From positions 21,856,626-21,920,625 of the forward strand of contig JAOANR010000015.1 in the NCBI GenBank assembly GCA_030278955.1: 64,000 bases of DNA, read 5' to 3'. The notes under the pieces were generated by a model. It had not been told where the DNA came from and did not search any database. It saw only the letters and a list, made by a program, of their open reading frames with translations. Below are positions 49,313 through 59,800 of this stretch, piece by piece (the first letter of the stretch is position 1; each line of letters starts with the position of its first letter). The position numbers and the translations under genes were made by a program. The stretch is from Hygrophila difformis. Its lineage: Eukaryota; Streptophyta; Magnoliopsida; Lamiales; Acanthaceae.

Positions 49313-52045
49313 CAATGGTTACCACCCTTTCAGATTTTCGGTTACCACGTTCCTCATTACTTGGTTATCACAATATGAAATATTGGTTACTACTTCTTTA
49401 GATTATTGGATACCACACTTGTAATTAGTTGTTTACCATAAATTTTATTAATCCATCCACATAAAACCTCAATTTATTTCAACCCATATATTTAGTCATC
49501 ACACTACTAAATATGTGGTTAGCACACTCATATAACTCGCTTACTACAAACCACCTTGCTATGCTACTCCATTCCGCCTCGCTATGTTACCACGTTCCTA
49601 AATGTGATTTTACCACACTTTATACTATTGACGGTTACCACGTTTGTACTTGGTCGGTTACCCTTTTTTTTTATTATCCCAATCCCCATAATTTAATATT
49701 TTAATATTATTTCAATCCAAAAAATATTGGTTACCACACTTCTCAATGGCTTTTACCACAATCCGCCTCTCTTTATTACCACTTCCTAAATGTAATTTTA
49801 CCACACTACTATACATATAGAAGGTTACCGCAATCCTCCTCGCTATGTTACCACGTTCCTCAATATGATTTTACCACACTTTACTATTGATGGTTACCAC
49901 TTTCCCAAATCCTAGTTGACCGTCCCAAAGACCGTCCTCCTCGATGTGTTACGATGTTACTTTATGTTACTTTACCACAGTTCACAATATAAAGTTACCA
50001 AAATCCTCCTTGATATGTTATGATGTTCCTATATATGATTTTACCACACTTTACTATTGCCGGTTACCACGTTTGTACTTGGTCGGTTGCCATTTCTTTT
50101 GAGGGAAGGTCCCAAACACTAGTTGACCGTCAATTAACCCTAATTGACCGTCTTAAATACTGTCCTTATACCCAAAAGTTCTATATATTCTATCTCAATA
50201 GTTAGTTACCACACTTATGCATTTCGTTACCACGCTAATATGTAATCGTCTACCACAATTACATCTAATTCGTTACCACACTTGCTTTGGTTTGTTAGCA
50301 CATCTTATGTTCATTTTTACTTACCACGCTCCTCGATCCTTTGTTACCACACTCCTTAATCATCAGTTACCACACCTCTTATGAATTGCTTACCACACTC
50401 ATGAGTATTCGATTACCACACACCGTTTATCGTGTTTTTCATACATACCGCAATCGGGTTTCCTCATTTTGTGCCACAATCTAGAAGACCCACCCATTAT
50501 ATCCTTTTCCTAGCATTGTATCAATCAATCCTAAAAACCACGATGACTAAAGTATTGTATCATACTTCATCACTCAATGTTAGTTCGATAGAACTAAACA
50601 ACTTATAATATACACATGGATTATAATATAAATAATATTTATGTGACATCGCAAGATTAATTAGTTCATTATACCTCACAACGTTTATTTTTTCATTCGA
50701 TAAATGAGCGTGCACATTAAGTACAAGTATGTATAATAACTCGATATTCAACCTCTGTTAAACCGTTATTCGTTTCGCATCTTTAATAGATTTGTGATAA
50801 ATTAATATGCAACATTGATTCATTTCACAGTTTTAATTGGTTCATCACATCAATATGCATGTGCACAAAAACTACAACCATGCACAATAAATTCAAGTAT
50901 TGCGATGTACACGGTTATATCATCACATTACCACATTGTTTCTTTATACATTACCACAACTTATAAAGATTTGTTACTACAACGCCATTTCTATGGTTAC
51001 CATATTAACTTATTTTTTATACCACCATACCATATATGTAAGAAAACAATGGTTACCACACTATGATTTATTAGTTACCACACACTACATTCATTTGTTA
51101 CCTTTTTGTGATGTAGTTGGTTACCTCAAATAAATGTTATCATGGAACATTAATGTACACATTTCAAATAAATGTCATTTTAAACCCAAAAAAAATTGGT
51201 TACCACATTCTTTCGGTCATGGTTACCATAGTCAACCTCGTTGTATTACCATATTTTTAAGTATGGCTTTACCATACTTTTATATTGACGGTTACCACAT
51301 TTCACCTTGGTCTGTTATCACTTCTTTTATATTACCCTAATCATTATAAATTAATGTCCTTTCAACCCAAAAAAAAAATTGGTTACCACAATTCTTTGGT
51401 TATGATTACCACAGTCGACCTCGTTCTTTTACCAAGTTTCTAAGTCTAGCTTTACTACACTTTCATATTGACGTCTACCATGTTTGTTCTAGGTCCGTTA
51501 CCAATTGTTCTATTATCCCAATCATTATAAATTAATGCCCTTTCAACCCCAAAAAAATTGGTTACCACACTTCATTGGTCATGGTTATCACAGTCAACAT
51601 TGTTCTTTTACCAAGTTTTTAAGTATGACTTTACCATACTTTCACATTGATGGTTACCACGCTGTTCTTGGTCCGTTACCAATTGTTTTATTACCCCAAT
51701 CATTATAAATTAATGCCCTTTCAACCCCAAAAAAATTGGTTACCACACTTCATTGGTCATGGTTACCACAGTCAACATTGTTCTTTTACCAAGTTTTTAA
51801 ATATGACTTTACCATACTTTCACATTGATGGTTACCACGTTGTTCTTGGTCCGTTACCACTTGTTTTATTACCCCAATCCTCATAAATTAATGTCCTTTT
51901 AACCCCAAAAAAATTGGTTACCACACTTCTTTGTTATGGTTACCACAATCAACCTTGTTCTTTACCAAGTTTCTAAGTATGGCTTTACCACACTTTCATA
52001 TTGATAGTTACCGCCTTTCTTCTTGGTTTGTTACCACATTAGGGG
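49313..52045 (+). repeat. Dense TTACCACA motif array (2.7 kb)
   Basis: The core GGTTACCACA and close variants (GTTACCACAC, TTTACCACAC, GGTTACCACG) recur many dozens of times in one orientation at about 20-60-bp spacing, with little conservation between motifs in the left half. From about 51140 the array becomes a regular ~178-bp tandem repeat. All are in the same orientation (reverse complement TGTGGTAACC). No coding function is likely. Confidence 0.9.
51140..52045 (+). repeat. ~178-bp tandem repeat, about five copies
   Basis: GGTTACCACA preceded by an A-run and ATT begins at 51198, 51381, 51560, 51738 and 51916, giving periods of 183, 179, 178 and 178 bp. Each unit has three or four TTACCA motifs, a TTTCAACCCCAAAAAAATTG start and a TATTGACGGTTACC-type block. 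The third and fourth units are almost identical. Confidence 0.88.
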
Positions 52046-52125
52046 TATTTTTGTTATTTCATAATTGAGAGATTAGTAAACTAACTTAATTAATTTGTTA
52101 AACATTATTATGGTTTTAAACTTTT

Positions 52126-52142
52126 GGGGGGGGGGGGGGGGG
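52126..52142 (+). repeat. G17 homopolymer
   Basis: A run of about 17 G at the right end of the MULE-like element, just after the array. It may be an assembly-sensitive tract. Confidence 0.85.
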
Positions 52143-52224
52143 AGTGTAAGGTATCCAAGTGGGGGTGGTTGACTCTAAGGAATGTTTTTAGAGGGGGGCT
52201 TTGTCTAAGTTCCCCATTTAGCAT

Positions 52225-53236
52225 CATGTTGATACATATGGAAGTTTGTGGGCTCATTATAGACTTTGGACTTTCTTAACCAAAAAATAACTACATTTTC
52301 AAAATCCAATTTTAGCAAATTAAGCAAAGCAAGCATGTACTATTACTGCCCAATAAGTTATTTTATTTTTTAGGTGAACCCCAACAAGCTATTGATAGCG
52401 AGATAAATGCTTTCAATAAAGTTCTAATTTTATAATATTTGTATGTGAAAGTTGAATACTTTTTGGCATTTCAACAAATTCTTGATTGTTACGGGAAAAG
52501 AAAAACCTTTAATAAATTAATGCCGCATGCAGTTCTGAAGGAGAAAATGTAGTAGAGTCTTCAATTTTTATTTTTTTTATTTTTCTTAACAGCCTGTACA
52601 GGCTAAGAAATGACCACTCGGCCATAAGATTGGACATCATGGGACATGACCACTAGGCCAAGTTTCCGTTCCAATAGAGGTTTCAGTTCTCATCAAAAGA
52701 AAATAAGAATATTTAAAACAAATTCGAAATAAAGTAAAGATGTACTATGAAGACTAGATTTAATGTTTGAATCAACATCTTTATTCATCCTGAAAGAGCA
52801 TTATAACAGTTTTTCATATATGTTTTAATAAAATTAAAGTAATTAAAATTTTTATACGGAAAAAAAATTAATTGGAAAAATCATAGAAGTCCATAAATAA
52901 AGAGAATTCCTTTTATAACCTTAAAATTACAAAATGTTTCTAACATACATTAATATTGATTGTAAAAGCATGCTAGGAAGAAAAATTGTTCCACCGCATG
53001 TGTACATGTATAAGACAAACTTTACAGGAAAAAAACCAAAAAGAATGGACCTATGCATATGTAAAAGATCAAACAACCTAAAGAAAAAAAAATAGTATAT
53101 TGTAAGAAAAAAAAAAAGTGAATGCCCTTAATCTATCATGTGATCAAAGACCACCATGAATGATGCTAATCACTTTTTTCAATAAAATAAAACAATAACT
53201 AATATACATCTCCCATTGCCGCTGCCCGGCCGCCAC
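52225..53236. other. Spacer with a SINE fragment; 3' side of the peptide gene
   Basis: A diverged SINE fragment lies at about 52590-52700 (CCTGTACAGGCTAAGAAATG and GACCACTAGGCCAAGT), related to 9190-9393. The rest is AT-rich and, nearest 53236, probably the 3' UTR of the peptide gene. Confidence 0.5.
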
Positions 53237-53521
53237 TCATGGCGGAGCAACCACCTTTGCAACACCGTCCGCCGAGTGCATTTCATTGAGCGCGGCAGCA
53301 GTCGGACAACCAGGACCGGTGCTCCCGGGGATGTTGGTGCAGCCTGAAGGTCCAGAAGGAGGAACTGGGCCTCTTTCTAGTGCATGGACAAGAATACCCT
53401 TTTGTCTAAGAGCTTGTATTTGATGACCATGCAATATTCTTGCACTTTTGCTTGTAGGGAGACAGGGAAATAAACAAAGGAGAATGATGAAAATTGGGGC
53501 GTAACTAATTTGCTGCCTCAT
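53237..53521 (-). CDS. Secreted peptide precursor with SGPS core (94 aa)
   Basis: A single-exon ORF encodes a 94-residue prepropeptide. Residues 1-26 form a signal peptide (basic start MRQQ, hydrophobic IFIILLCLFPCLP). A variable basic middle (27-49) follows. The conserved-looking block is at 51-73: GPVPPSGPSGC then TNIPGSTGPGCP, with two cysteines (61 and 72) and several Pro/Gly. The SGPS core and small size resemble PIP/PIPL and IDA-like signalling peptides of plants, but the Cys-containing form does not match a family I can name firmly. It probably acts in the apoplast as a processed ligand. A TATATATATA box (about 53630-53642) lies about 110 bp upstream on the gene strand. No intron is evident. 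Confidence 0.75.
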   Translation of the reverse strand: MRQQISYAPIFIILLCLFPCLPTSKSARILHGHQIQALRQKGILVHALERGPVPPSGPSGCTNIPGSTGPGCPTAAALNEMHSADGVAKVVAPP

Positions 53522-53629
53522 GATTTCGGAGCAAAGAGAATGTATGTATTATTAAAAAATAAATAAATGGAATGAATTGAAAATTTGAAATGATTTGTGA
53601 CTGATTTGAAATAAATGGGGTTTGTTGAG

Positions 53630-53642
53630 GTGTATATATATA
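53630..53642 (-). promoter_or_regulatory. TATA box of the secreted peptide gene
   Basis: CTATATATATACACC on the minus strand, about 110 bp upstream of the peptide ATG, in a suitable place for a core promoter. Confidence 0.55.
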
Positions 53643-54064
53643 GAGGGATGCGTATGGGGAATTTCTCAATAACTTCCTATGTAGATAGGTTTTGACTATA
53701 TATATTTTTATTAAGAAAAAAAGATTACTACATTGGAATTTAGATTTTGAGTGTATGAATGGGAAATTAAAAGATAATGGATTTGAAATTTGAGTCCCAT
53801 GTTTTTTATTTTATCATGGATGAATTTGGTATTTGTGCAATAAAAGTTTGCCGGTTTAGACTAGAATTTTGGATATTTGGTTAAACGGTTAGGTAGGTTA
53901 TCTCCTTTTTTTCTTTTCTTTTTTTTTTCTCTTCCCTATATAGGGTTTATTTTAGGGCTTAGTTCAATTAATTACTACTATTATATATTGCTTGAGAATT
54001 TGTCCATATCATATTCAAATAATGTTTTATTTCATTCAAACCTAAAGCTCTCTGTACCTTACCA

Positions 54065-54236
54065 ACAGCAGTTGGCTTGAGTAGATGTGGGCTCTAGTCG
54101 CTTAAGCAATGTCTCGGGTTCGAACTATGTAAAAAACTGCTTTGGGAGAGGCGCCCTTAATTGCCCTTACAGATCCTCGAGGGATTAGTCTTGGGTCCAA
54201 TGTAGCCTGAGGATACCCTAGTATTCACCAAAAAAA
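54065..54236 (+). mobile_element. SINE with imperfect ~19-bp target duplication
   Basis: Flanked by AGCTCTCTGTACCTTACCA (about 54046-54064) and AGCTCCCTATACCTTCACA (about 54236-54254), differing at a few positions. It has A-box-like TGGCTTGAGTAGATGTGGG, B-box-like CGGGTTCGAAC, then GGCGCCCTTAATTGCCC, GAGGGATTAGTCTTGGGTCC and the end GTATTCACCAAAAAAA. It is the reference copy for the SINEs at 42847 and 45121. Confidence 0.8.
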
Positions 54237-54446
54237 GCTCCCTATACCTTCACAAGAAGCCAGAAGTTGAATATATATGCAATTTGATCAACTCCAAATT
54301 ACCCCTTTTATTTTCAAAAGTGTTGCAAATTAAAATCTTCTCATAGTTTTAAAAAGATACATCTACAACCTCAAATTTTGTTTTATTGGAATTGTCAATA
54401 TATCATCATTTCATTATTGAATGAAAGTATCAACTCATGTGCATAA

Positions 54447-54690
54447 ACTTTCTCCGTTTTTTTAGATGATACAGTTTTATTTTTGATATTGTTCATTGTA
54501 TCACTTTAACTTAAATTTTTATCATAGTTATACAAGTTAAAATATAATCAAGTTAGATCTTGTTAGATTCGTCGTCTTATAGTTTTTAAATATCGAACTT
54601 TTAGAATTTTTACTTGTATCAAACTTGAGTTATTAAGTATTTAAAATATGTATTGGACTGCATGAAAGTACAGTATATAACAAGTAAAAA
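54447..54690. mobile_element. Stowaway-like MITE, degenerate
   Basis: Starts near CTTTCTCCGTTTTTTTAG and contains GTTAGATTCGTCGTCTTATAG and ATATCGAACTTTTAGAATTT, the reverse complement of the block in the 32765 MITE. Its right end is too diverged to place exactly. Confidence 0.65.
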
Positions 54691-54866
54691 GAAAAAATTA
54701 AGAAAAAAAATTGTATGATATATACCCTGAATTTACTTCTCTAGCAATAGAAGGAACTCTCCTTTCAAACAAAAGTATAGCAGGAACTCACTCTTTTATT
54801 AATAAGTAAATAAGCAATTTCAATTTAAAATTTTGTTTATTTAAATATATAATTTTCTTGAACCTT

Positions 54867-54867
<1 letters not shown>

Positions 54868-54935
<68 letters not shown>

Positions 54936-55060
54936 CTCTCGTTTATTCATTTTCACATAACCAATGACAATTTTAAGTTTGGATAATAATAATAATAATG
55001 CTCTCGTTTATTCATTTTCACATAACCAATGACAATTTTAAGTTTGGATGAAAAAGTGTT
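54868..55060 (+). repeat. (AAT)n microsatellite with 65-bp duplication
   Basis: An (AAT)n tract of about 65 bp at 54868-54934 is followed by GCTCTCGTTTATTCATTTTC, repeated 65 bp later together with a short (AAT)n tract. This fits slippage or unequal exchange at the microsatellite. Confidence 0.85.
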
Positions 55061-55170
55061 CGATACTCACCTTCTATCCCTCCCTTATATTCCTTTGTAA
55101 TTTGTGTAGCTTGATCCAAGTTTCCAACACTCTTTTACTGATACTCGAGTGTTAATGTTTATCAAAGAAA
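55048..55170 (+). mobile_element. 5'-truncated SINE fragment
   Basis: GTGTTCGATACTCACC, CCCTTATATTCCTTTGTAAT, TTTGTGTAGCTTGATCC and an A-rich end match the family at 46726 and 43593. The 5' part with the A box is missing or diverged. Confidence 0.6.
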
Positions 55171-56500
55171 AAAAAATGGTTTGAATGGATTTTAATTTTG
55201 TTCGACCGTTGTGTTCTTGATTTCTTGGAAGATGGCTATAGGACACGGATGAGATAGCTTGTTGAATGTGATGGGCAATAACATTTTTGTGATCCCATTT
55301 TTGTGATCAAATTTATATTGCAGTTAATAAACTATCACAATGATGGTTATACGCCTAAACTTAAACATGGACTATTATTTTGTAATGCTCACTAAATCTT
55401 TCATATTAATCATATATGGAAGAACGGTTTTTATTTCACTAAAGTCATACTAGTATACTTGTTTGTGTAACTTTGAATATTTCCATGTGTGATTTTGGTC
55501 AGAAGAATGAAATTAGTTTAATAGCATAACAAAATGTGTGCTGACAAAGAAATAGATGCCAAAATGTGGACTAATTAATCCAACTGGCAATGTTGACTGT
55601 AAGATAGTCGGTCAAGCTGAATTTTGGGAGCTGAAAATTCTCATTTTGAAAACTATAAGCTTCACACACCCTTTATTCATTCACGTGGAGAATTTATACA
55701 AGGAGTGCTATTTGGCACTTTAACCCTCTTAATTCACCCTTCAAAACATTTCTATAAACGGTCCTTCAAATTATCCACATGACAAATTGTGTGTGTTAAA
55801 ACTTAAAAACTTCATAAATTATCAAAAACAGTAGTTAAATTGACCAATCTGCAGAGCTATAAATTTAGAAAATGAGCCACTAGTTGTGGGACTAAAATCT
55901 TCTTCTGTGATGTGCTAAGGAAACACTTAAAGGTCTAAATGGAAACAGAAGTTGGTCATAAGACAAGGCAGAGAAGAATGGAACCCAGCAAACAGTTGAA
56001 GACCAAGAAACGACAATCAAAGTCCACCTAAAATTCTAAAAACAGTGTTCCAACTCTGCTTAAGGTCTTCCTATTTTATAAAGCAGCACAAAATGGTAAC
56101 GTTTTATTCTTTTTCTTTATATGGAAATATTGGCATGACTGCTAAAAGGACTTATGCCAACCAACAAGAGGAAGAAGCAAACACAACCCTTAGCCCACCA
56201 ATCAGCATCCCATCACTAGGATGTGACTAGGACTCTTCGAGTTTTTTTTCTTTTCGACGGCAAGCTTTAAATCTTAATGAAAGCAAAGAATCATGTAGAT
56301 TGATGGAAATGGACAGCTTCTTGTACACACAGTTCCTTTTTTACTGCACTGATATCATGTATCTATAGCACAACATCCTGAATGATCCTAATTTGACCTC
56401 AATATAGTTGGGGCAACCGGGCTCTAAGTAAACGAGAGAAGAAAACCTAACCGAATGCCTTGTCAAATGTCCCTTTGACATTAATCGTTTTTCTGCCAAC
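55171..56500. other. Spacer downstream of the TRAF-like gene
   Basis: No gene or repeat is recognised. The right end is probably the 3' UTR of the TRAF-like gene. Confidence 0.45.
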
Positions 56501-56856
56501 TATTCCAGCTGCACAAATCTTAAAGAAGAGATTGAACTACTAGAAAAGGAACTTGTAAAGCTAACCATAAGCAAATAAAATGTAACCACAAACTCAAGTT
56601 AGATATTCCAATGATAAAATTAAGGGCCAACGTTTCAAACTTTGATGGCCCTATTAGAACCCTACCAGCAATTTCTTTCCAAAAAAAAAAAAAAAAAAAC
56701 AGTAACAATTCAAAGGTGAAGGAAAGCAGAATCATGCTTTACAAAATGTGCTGTTTCTTACCACAAGGTTGTTACAGTCCATATTCCAAGCCTATGATCG
56801 TCCCATCGCCTTGCCCCGGTATGCAAGTATCTAAGACAGGACTTTTAGTGTCCATT

Positions 56857-59800
56857 TCAAGGTCGGAATACTGTGTAGTTGTTGGGGCCTGTATTGAGGT
56901 TTTGATACTCTGGTATATGGTAAGGAAAGCCATTGTTGTCAGCGGGGTTCCTGGCACTCGGGAATGCCAGGTCAGACCCTGGAATATGCCACTGGTTAGA
57001 AATCATACCATCTGTTGGTCCATTCATGTATGGACGAGGGCTTCCCTGCTGAATCATGTCGAAGGAGGCCCCGGGAGGAACATAACGGTGTTGGAGGCTA
57101 TCATCGAGAGGGTTTCTTGCTCTGTCAAAGTTTCGGGAGCTCGTGGATAGGCCCAGCCCATTTGAGATGGTGGGATCACCAAGAAAGTTGAATGGCTGTC
57201 TATTCAGGTAGTGATGCCCATTGCTGAAAATTTGATGTCCCAGGCTTGAAATGGTTGAGCTTCCAACACCATGCTCATCTTCAAGCAAGTCATTGATGAT
57301 GTCCAGGTGAGGGAATTCATCCGGAACTAAATGACTTTGACGATTGGATATGCTGGCTGGGAACCCAAATGGATCCTGGGATCTGCTGTGCACCGGATTG
57401 TACATGTCAAAACTCTGCATGTCATTTGATAGCAAAGCACGATCACCAGATGCGTTCCTGTTGCTGTCTTTATCAGGGAATTCAATCCAGGGTCGGTTGG
57501 GGAAAATATCAGGACGATTTGTCACTCCAAATGACAAACTTGGTCTAATATTGTTTGGTTCCATTCTATCAGGCCTATGCAGTGGTGCAGATACAAAGGG
57601 GGGTGCCTGTGAGTATGGTATTGACACATTTACTGCAGAAGATGTAGAAGGATTTTGAGTTGCAGGCGCACTTCCCATGCCAGAGCTCCCCAAGATAGCA
57701 TTTCGATAAGACTGAGGAACATAACTCTGTGTTGCTGAAGCAATAGGTTCAGGGCCCAGCCGACCAACAGCACTTGCAGACCGTGACAATGTTGCTCCTG
57801 TCTGCACTGTAGACAAAGCCACAGAAACAGGATGCTTAGGACCAGGAATTATAGGAGCACTCAATGGTCTTGACATAACTGGTGTAGGTGGTGTTGACGG
57901 CTTTTCAGTAGTGCTCATCCCTGGTTGCACTGGACGCTTCTCGCTTCCAACCTGTCCAGTGGGCTTTGCGGCAGGTTTTGATGTAACAGGCTTTGGTGTA
58001 TCTGGTTTCAACGCAGCAGCTTTTTCGGCCAAAGTTGACAAGCGCACCGGTTTATCAGCTTGTTTAGGACTACTGGAAGGTGATTTCTTAACCATAGGAG
58101 GGGGGGGATCATTTGAAGCGCTAGCCCTTGTCTCCAGCTTTGTAATAATTGATTTAGCCGCTGAACTTGCGCTTGGGGAAATCACAGAAGCTGTCCTATC
58201 CCCAGATACTTCCACAATTCCAGAATTACTAGGAGAGGACCCATTTTCTTCCACCCGTACCTAAAAAGGCAAACAGGTTAGTTCAGTCATGAACATGAAG
58301 TTGCCGGATTGTTGTAAATATCATTTCATAATTCATTGACCAGGGGCCAAAAATTATAACCCTAATGAGGATGGCATGCGAATTATCAACAGCAAAAAGC
58401 ACACAACGCAAATACAGAGATTTCATCAATCCCCATCAAAGCAGGGAACAAAATTCTGGCAACTTGATTTCAGAAAACCGAAAAATCAAAAAGCCTAATT
58501 ATCATTTCTTTCTTCAAGCACTCTGTATAGGACATTAATTAATTAAAAGAGGATCACCTTCTCTAGTACATTCCGCTGAGAACCATTCACCACCTTCTGC
58601 CATGAAGAACCTTCGAAAGCCTGTATTGGTGCAGCAGATGCAACAGCCTTGAAACTACGAGATGCATCAATTGGGCTCCCAGCATCTGGCACAGTTTCGG
58701 GTGGCTGGCTGGGTTGCTCAGTAACCCGACGAGCAGGGTAAGAAGTTTTGCTCTGATGGTTCCTAGTTCTAGAAAATTCAAGAGATTAATGATCACAATC
58801 AACATAACTTTCCCTAGTAATCCTCGCTTAATTGACGGGTAAGATTTACCTTCTTGGAGATTTTTGGTTTTTGTGGTGCTGGGAATTGCCTTTGTGGGAT
58901 GAATTTATCGCAACAAAAGGAACAGAGTCAGAGGAACAAGTGGATGAGCTATCATCCACAACAGAGGAACTTCTTCCATTTTGTACGCTTGAAAGTCCAC
59001 TAATCCCACCACTAGTACTGGTTTCCGTTGGAGGATGAACTTCTGAAGCATCAGTGTCCCAGTTGGCGGCACTTGCATCTCTGTCATCAGAATCTGGTGG
59101 AAGTACTTCTGGAACACGATCCTCATAATCAGATGCATCTGATGCATCAATGGTATCAGGTTTTTTGAGGACCACCTCTGAATCAGCAGCGACAGAATCT
59201 TCTTTATCAATAGTCTCACTATCTAGGTCAATCTTGCCTTGAACAATTCCACTATCCTTCTCATCCCTTCCCTTCTCTTTTCCCTTGCGACTATTTCGTT
59301 TCTGTTTTCCCTGAAAGTATAAATTTGAATAGCATATGTTATTTTATGAGATTTCAGTTGTCCAAAGTTAACGAGCAACACTTTCAGCCCACGATTCCTA
59401 GATAGCAATACAGTCAGCATTTCTGTTGGGCTTTAGTTCATGTACAACACTGTTTCAATCCTAATTTCCTTCAGTACCAACAGAAACCCAAGTAAAAACG
59501 AGAGCAAGAGGGGGAGGACGTCTTGAGTGATGCACAATACCATATCAAACAACAGACATAAAAGTAATCATAAAGGCAAACCCCGTTCTGGATAATCAAG
59601 AGGAACTACTGAAAAGCTTTCACAAACCCTAGAAATGGTTAAGACAAACCTGCTTCTTTTTATTAGCCTTTTTTTCCTTATCTGATGCACGCCGTGCCTT
59701 CTGTTCAACCTCAGCTAGCCAGGCTTCTTCCTCTTCACGTATGAGCTCTTCCTGTCTCTTTAAAGCAACAGCTTCCTGGTATGCAACTTCAATTTTACTG

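Larger units (their letters stand above)
47063..52215. mobile_element. MULE-like element filled with TTACCACA repeats
   Basis: Identical 9-bp direct repeats ATTTAGCAT lie at 47054-47062 and 52216-52224. The ends inside them are imperfectly inverted: GAGAAAATTAGAGTCTACCC on the left and, reading inward from the right, GGGGAACTTAGACAAAGCCC. A 9-bp duplication is the Mutator/MULE signature. The 5,153-bp interior holds a possible first exon (47477), a 66-bp repeat array (about 48880-49310) and a 2.7-kb TTACCACA array (about 49310-52045). Subterminal left sequence (47240-47410) also has TTACCACA copies, tying the array to the element. No transposase was found. Confidence 0.6.

Noticed and set aside
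49066..49325. Minus ORFs with repeated GRSWWTFP / GTVLVDFP peptides
   Set aside because: Translation of the 66-bp GACCGTC repeat in two frames, not a protein-coding gene.
50815..51886. Plus ORFs with HYHI/NWLPH repeats
   Set aside because: They arise from the TTACCACA and 178-bp repeats, are open in more than one frame and have no domain.
56611..57150. 179-codon plus ORF opposite the last TRAF-like exon
   Set aside because: Antisense shadow of a well-supported coding exon.
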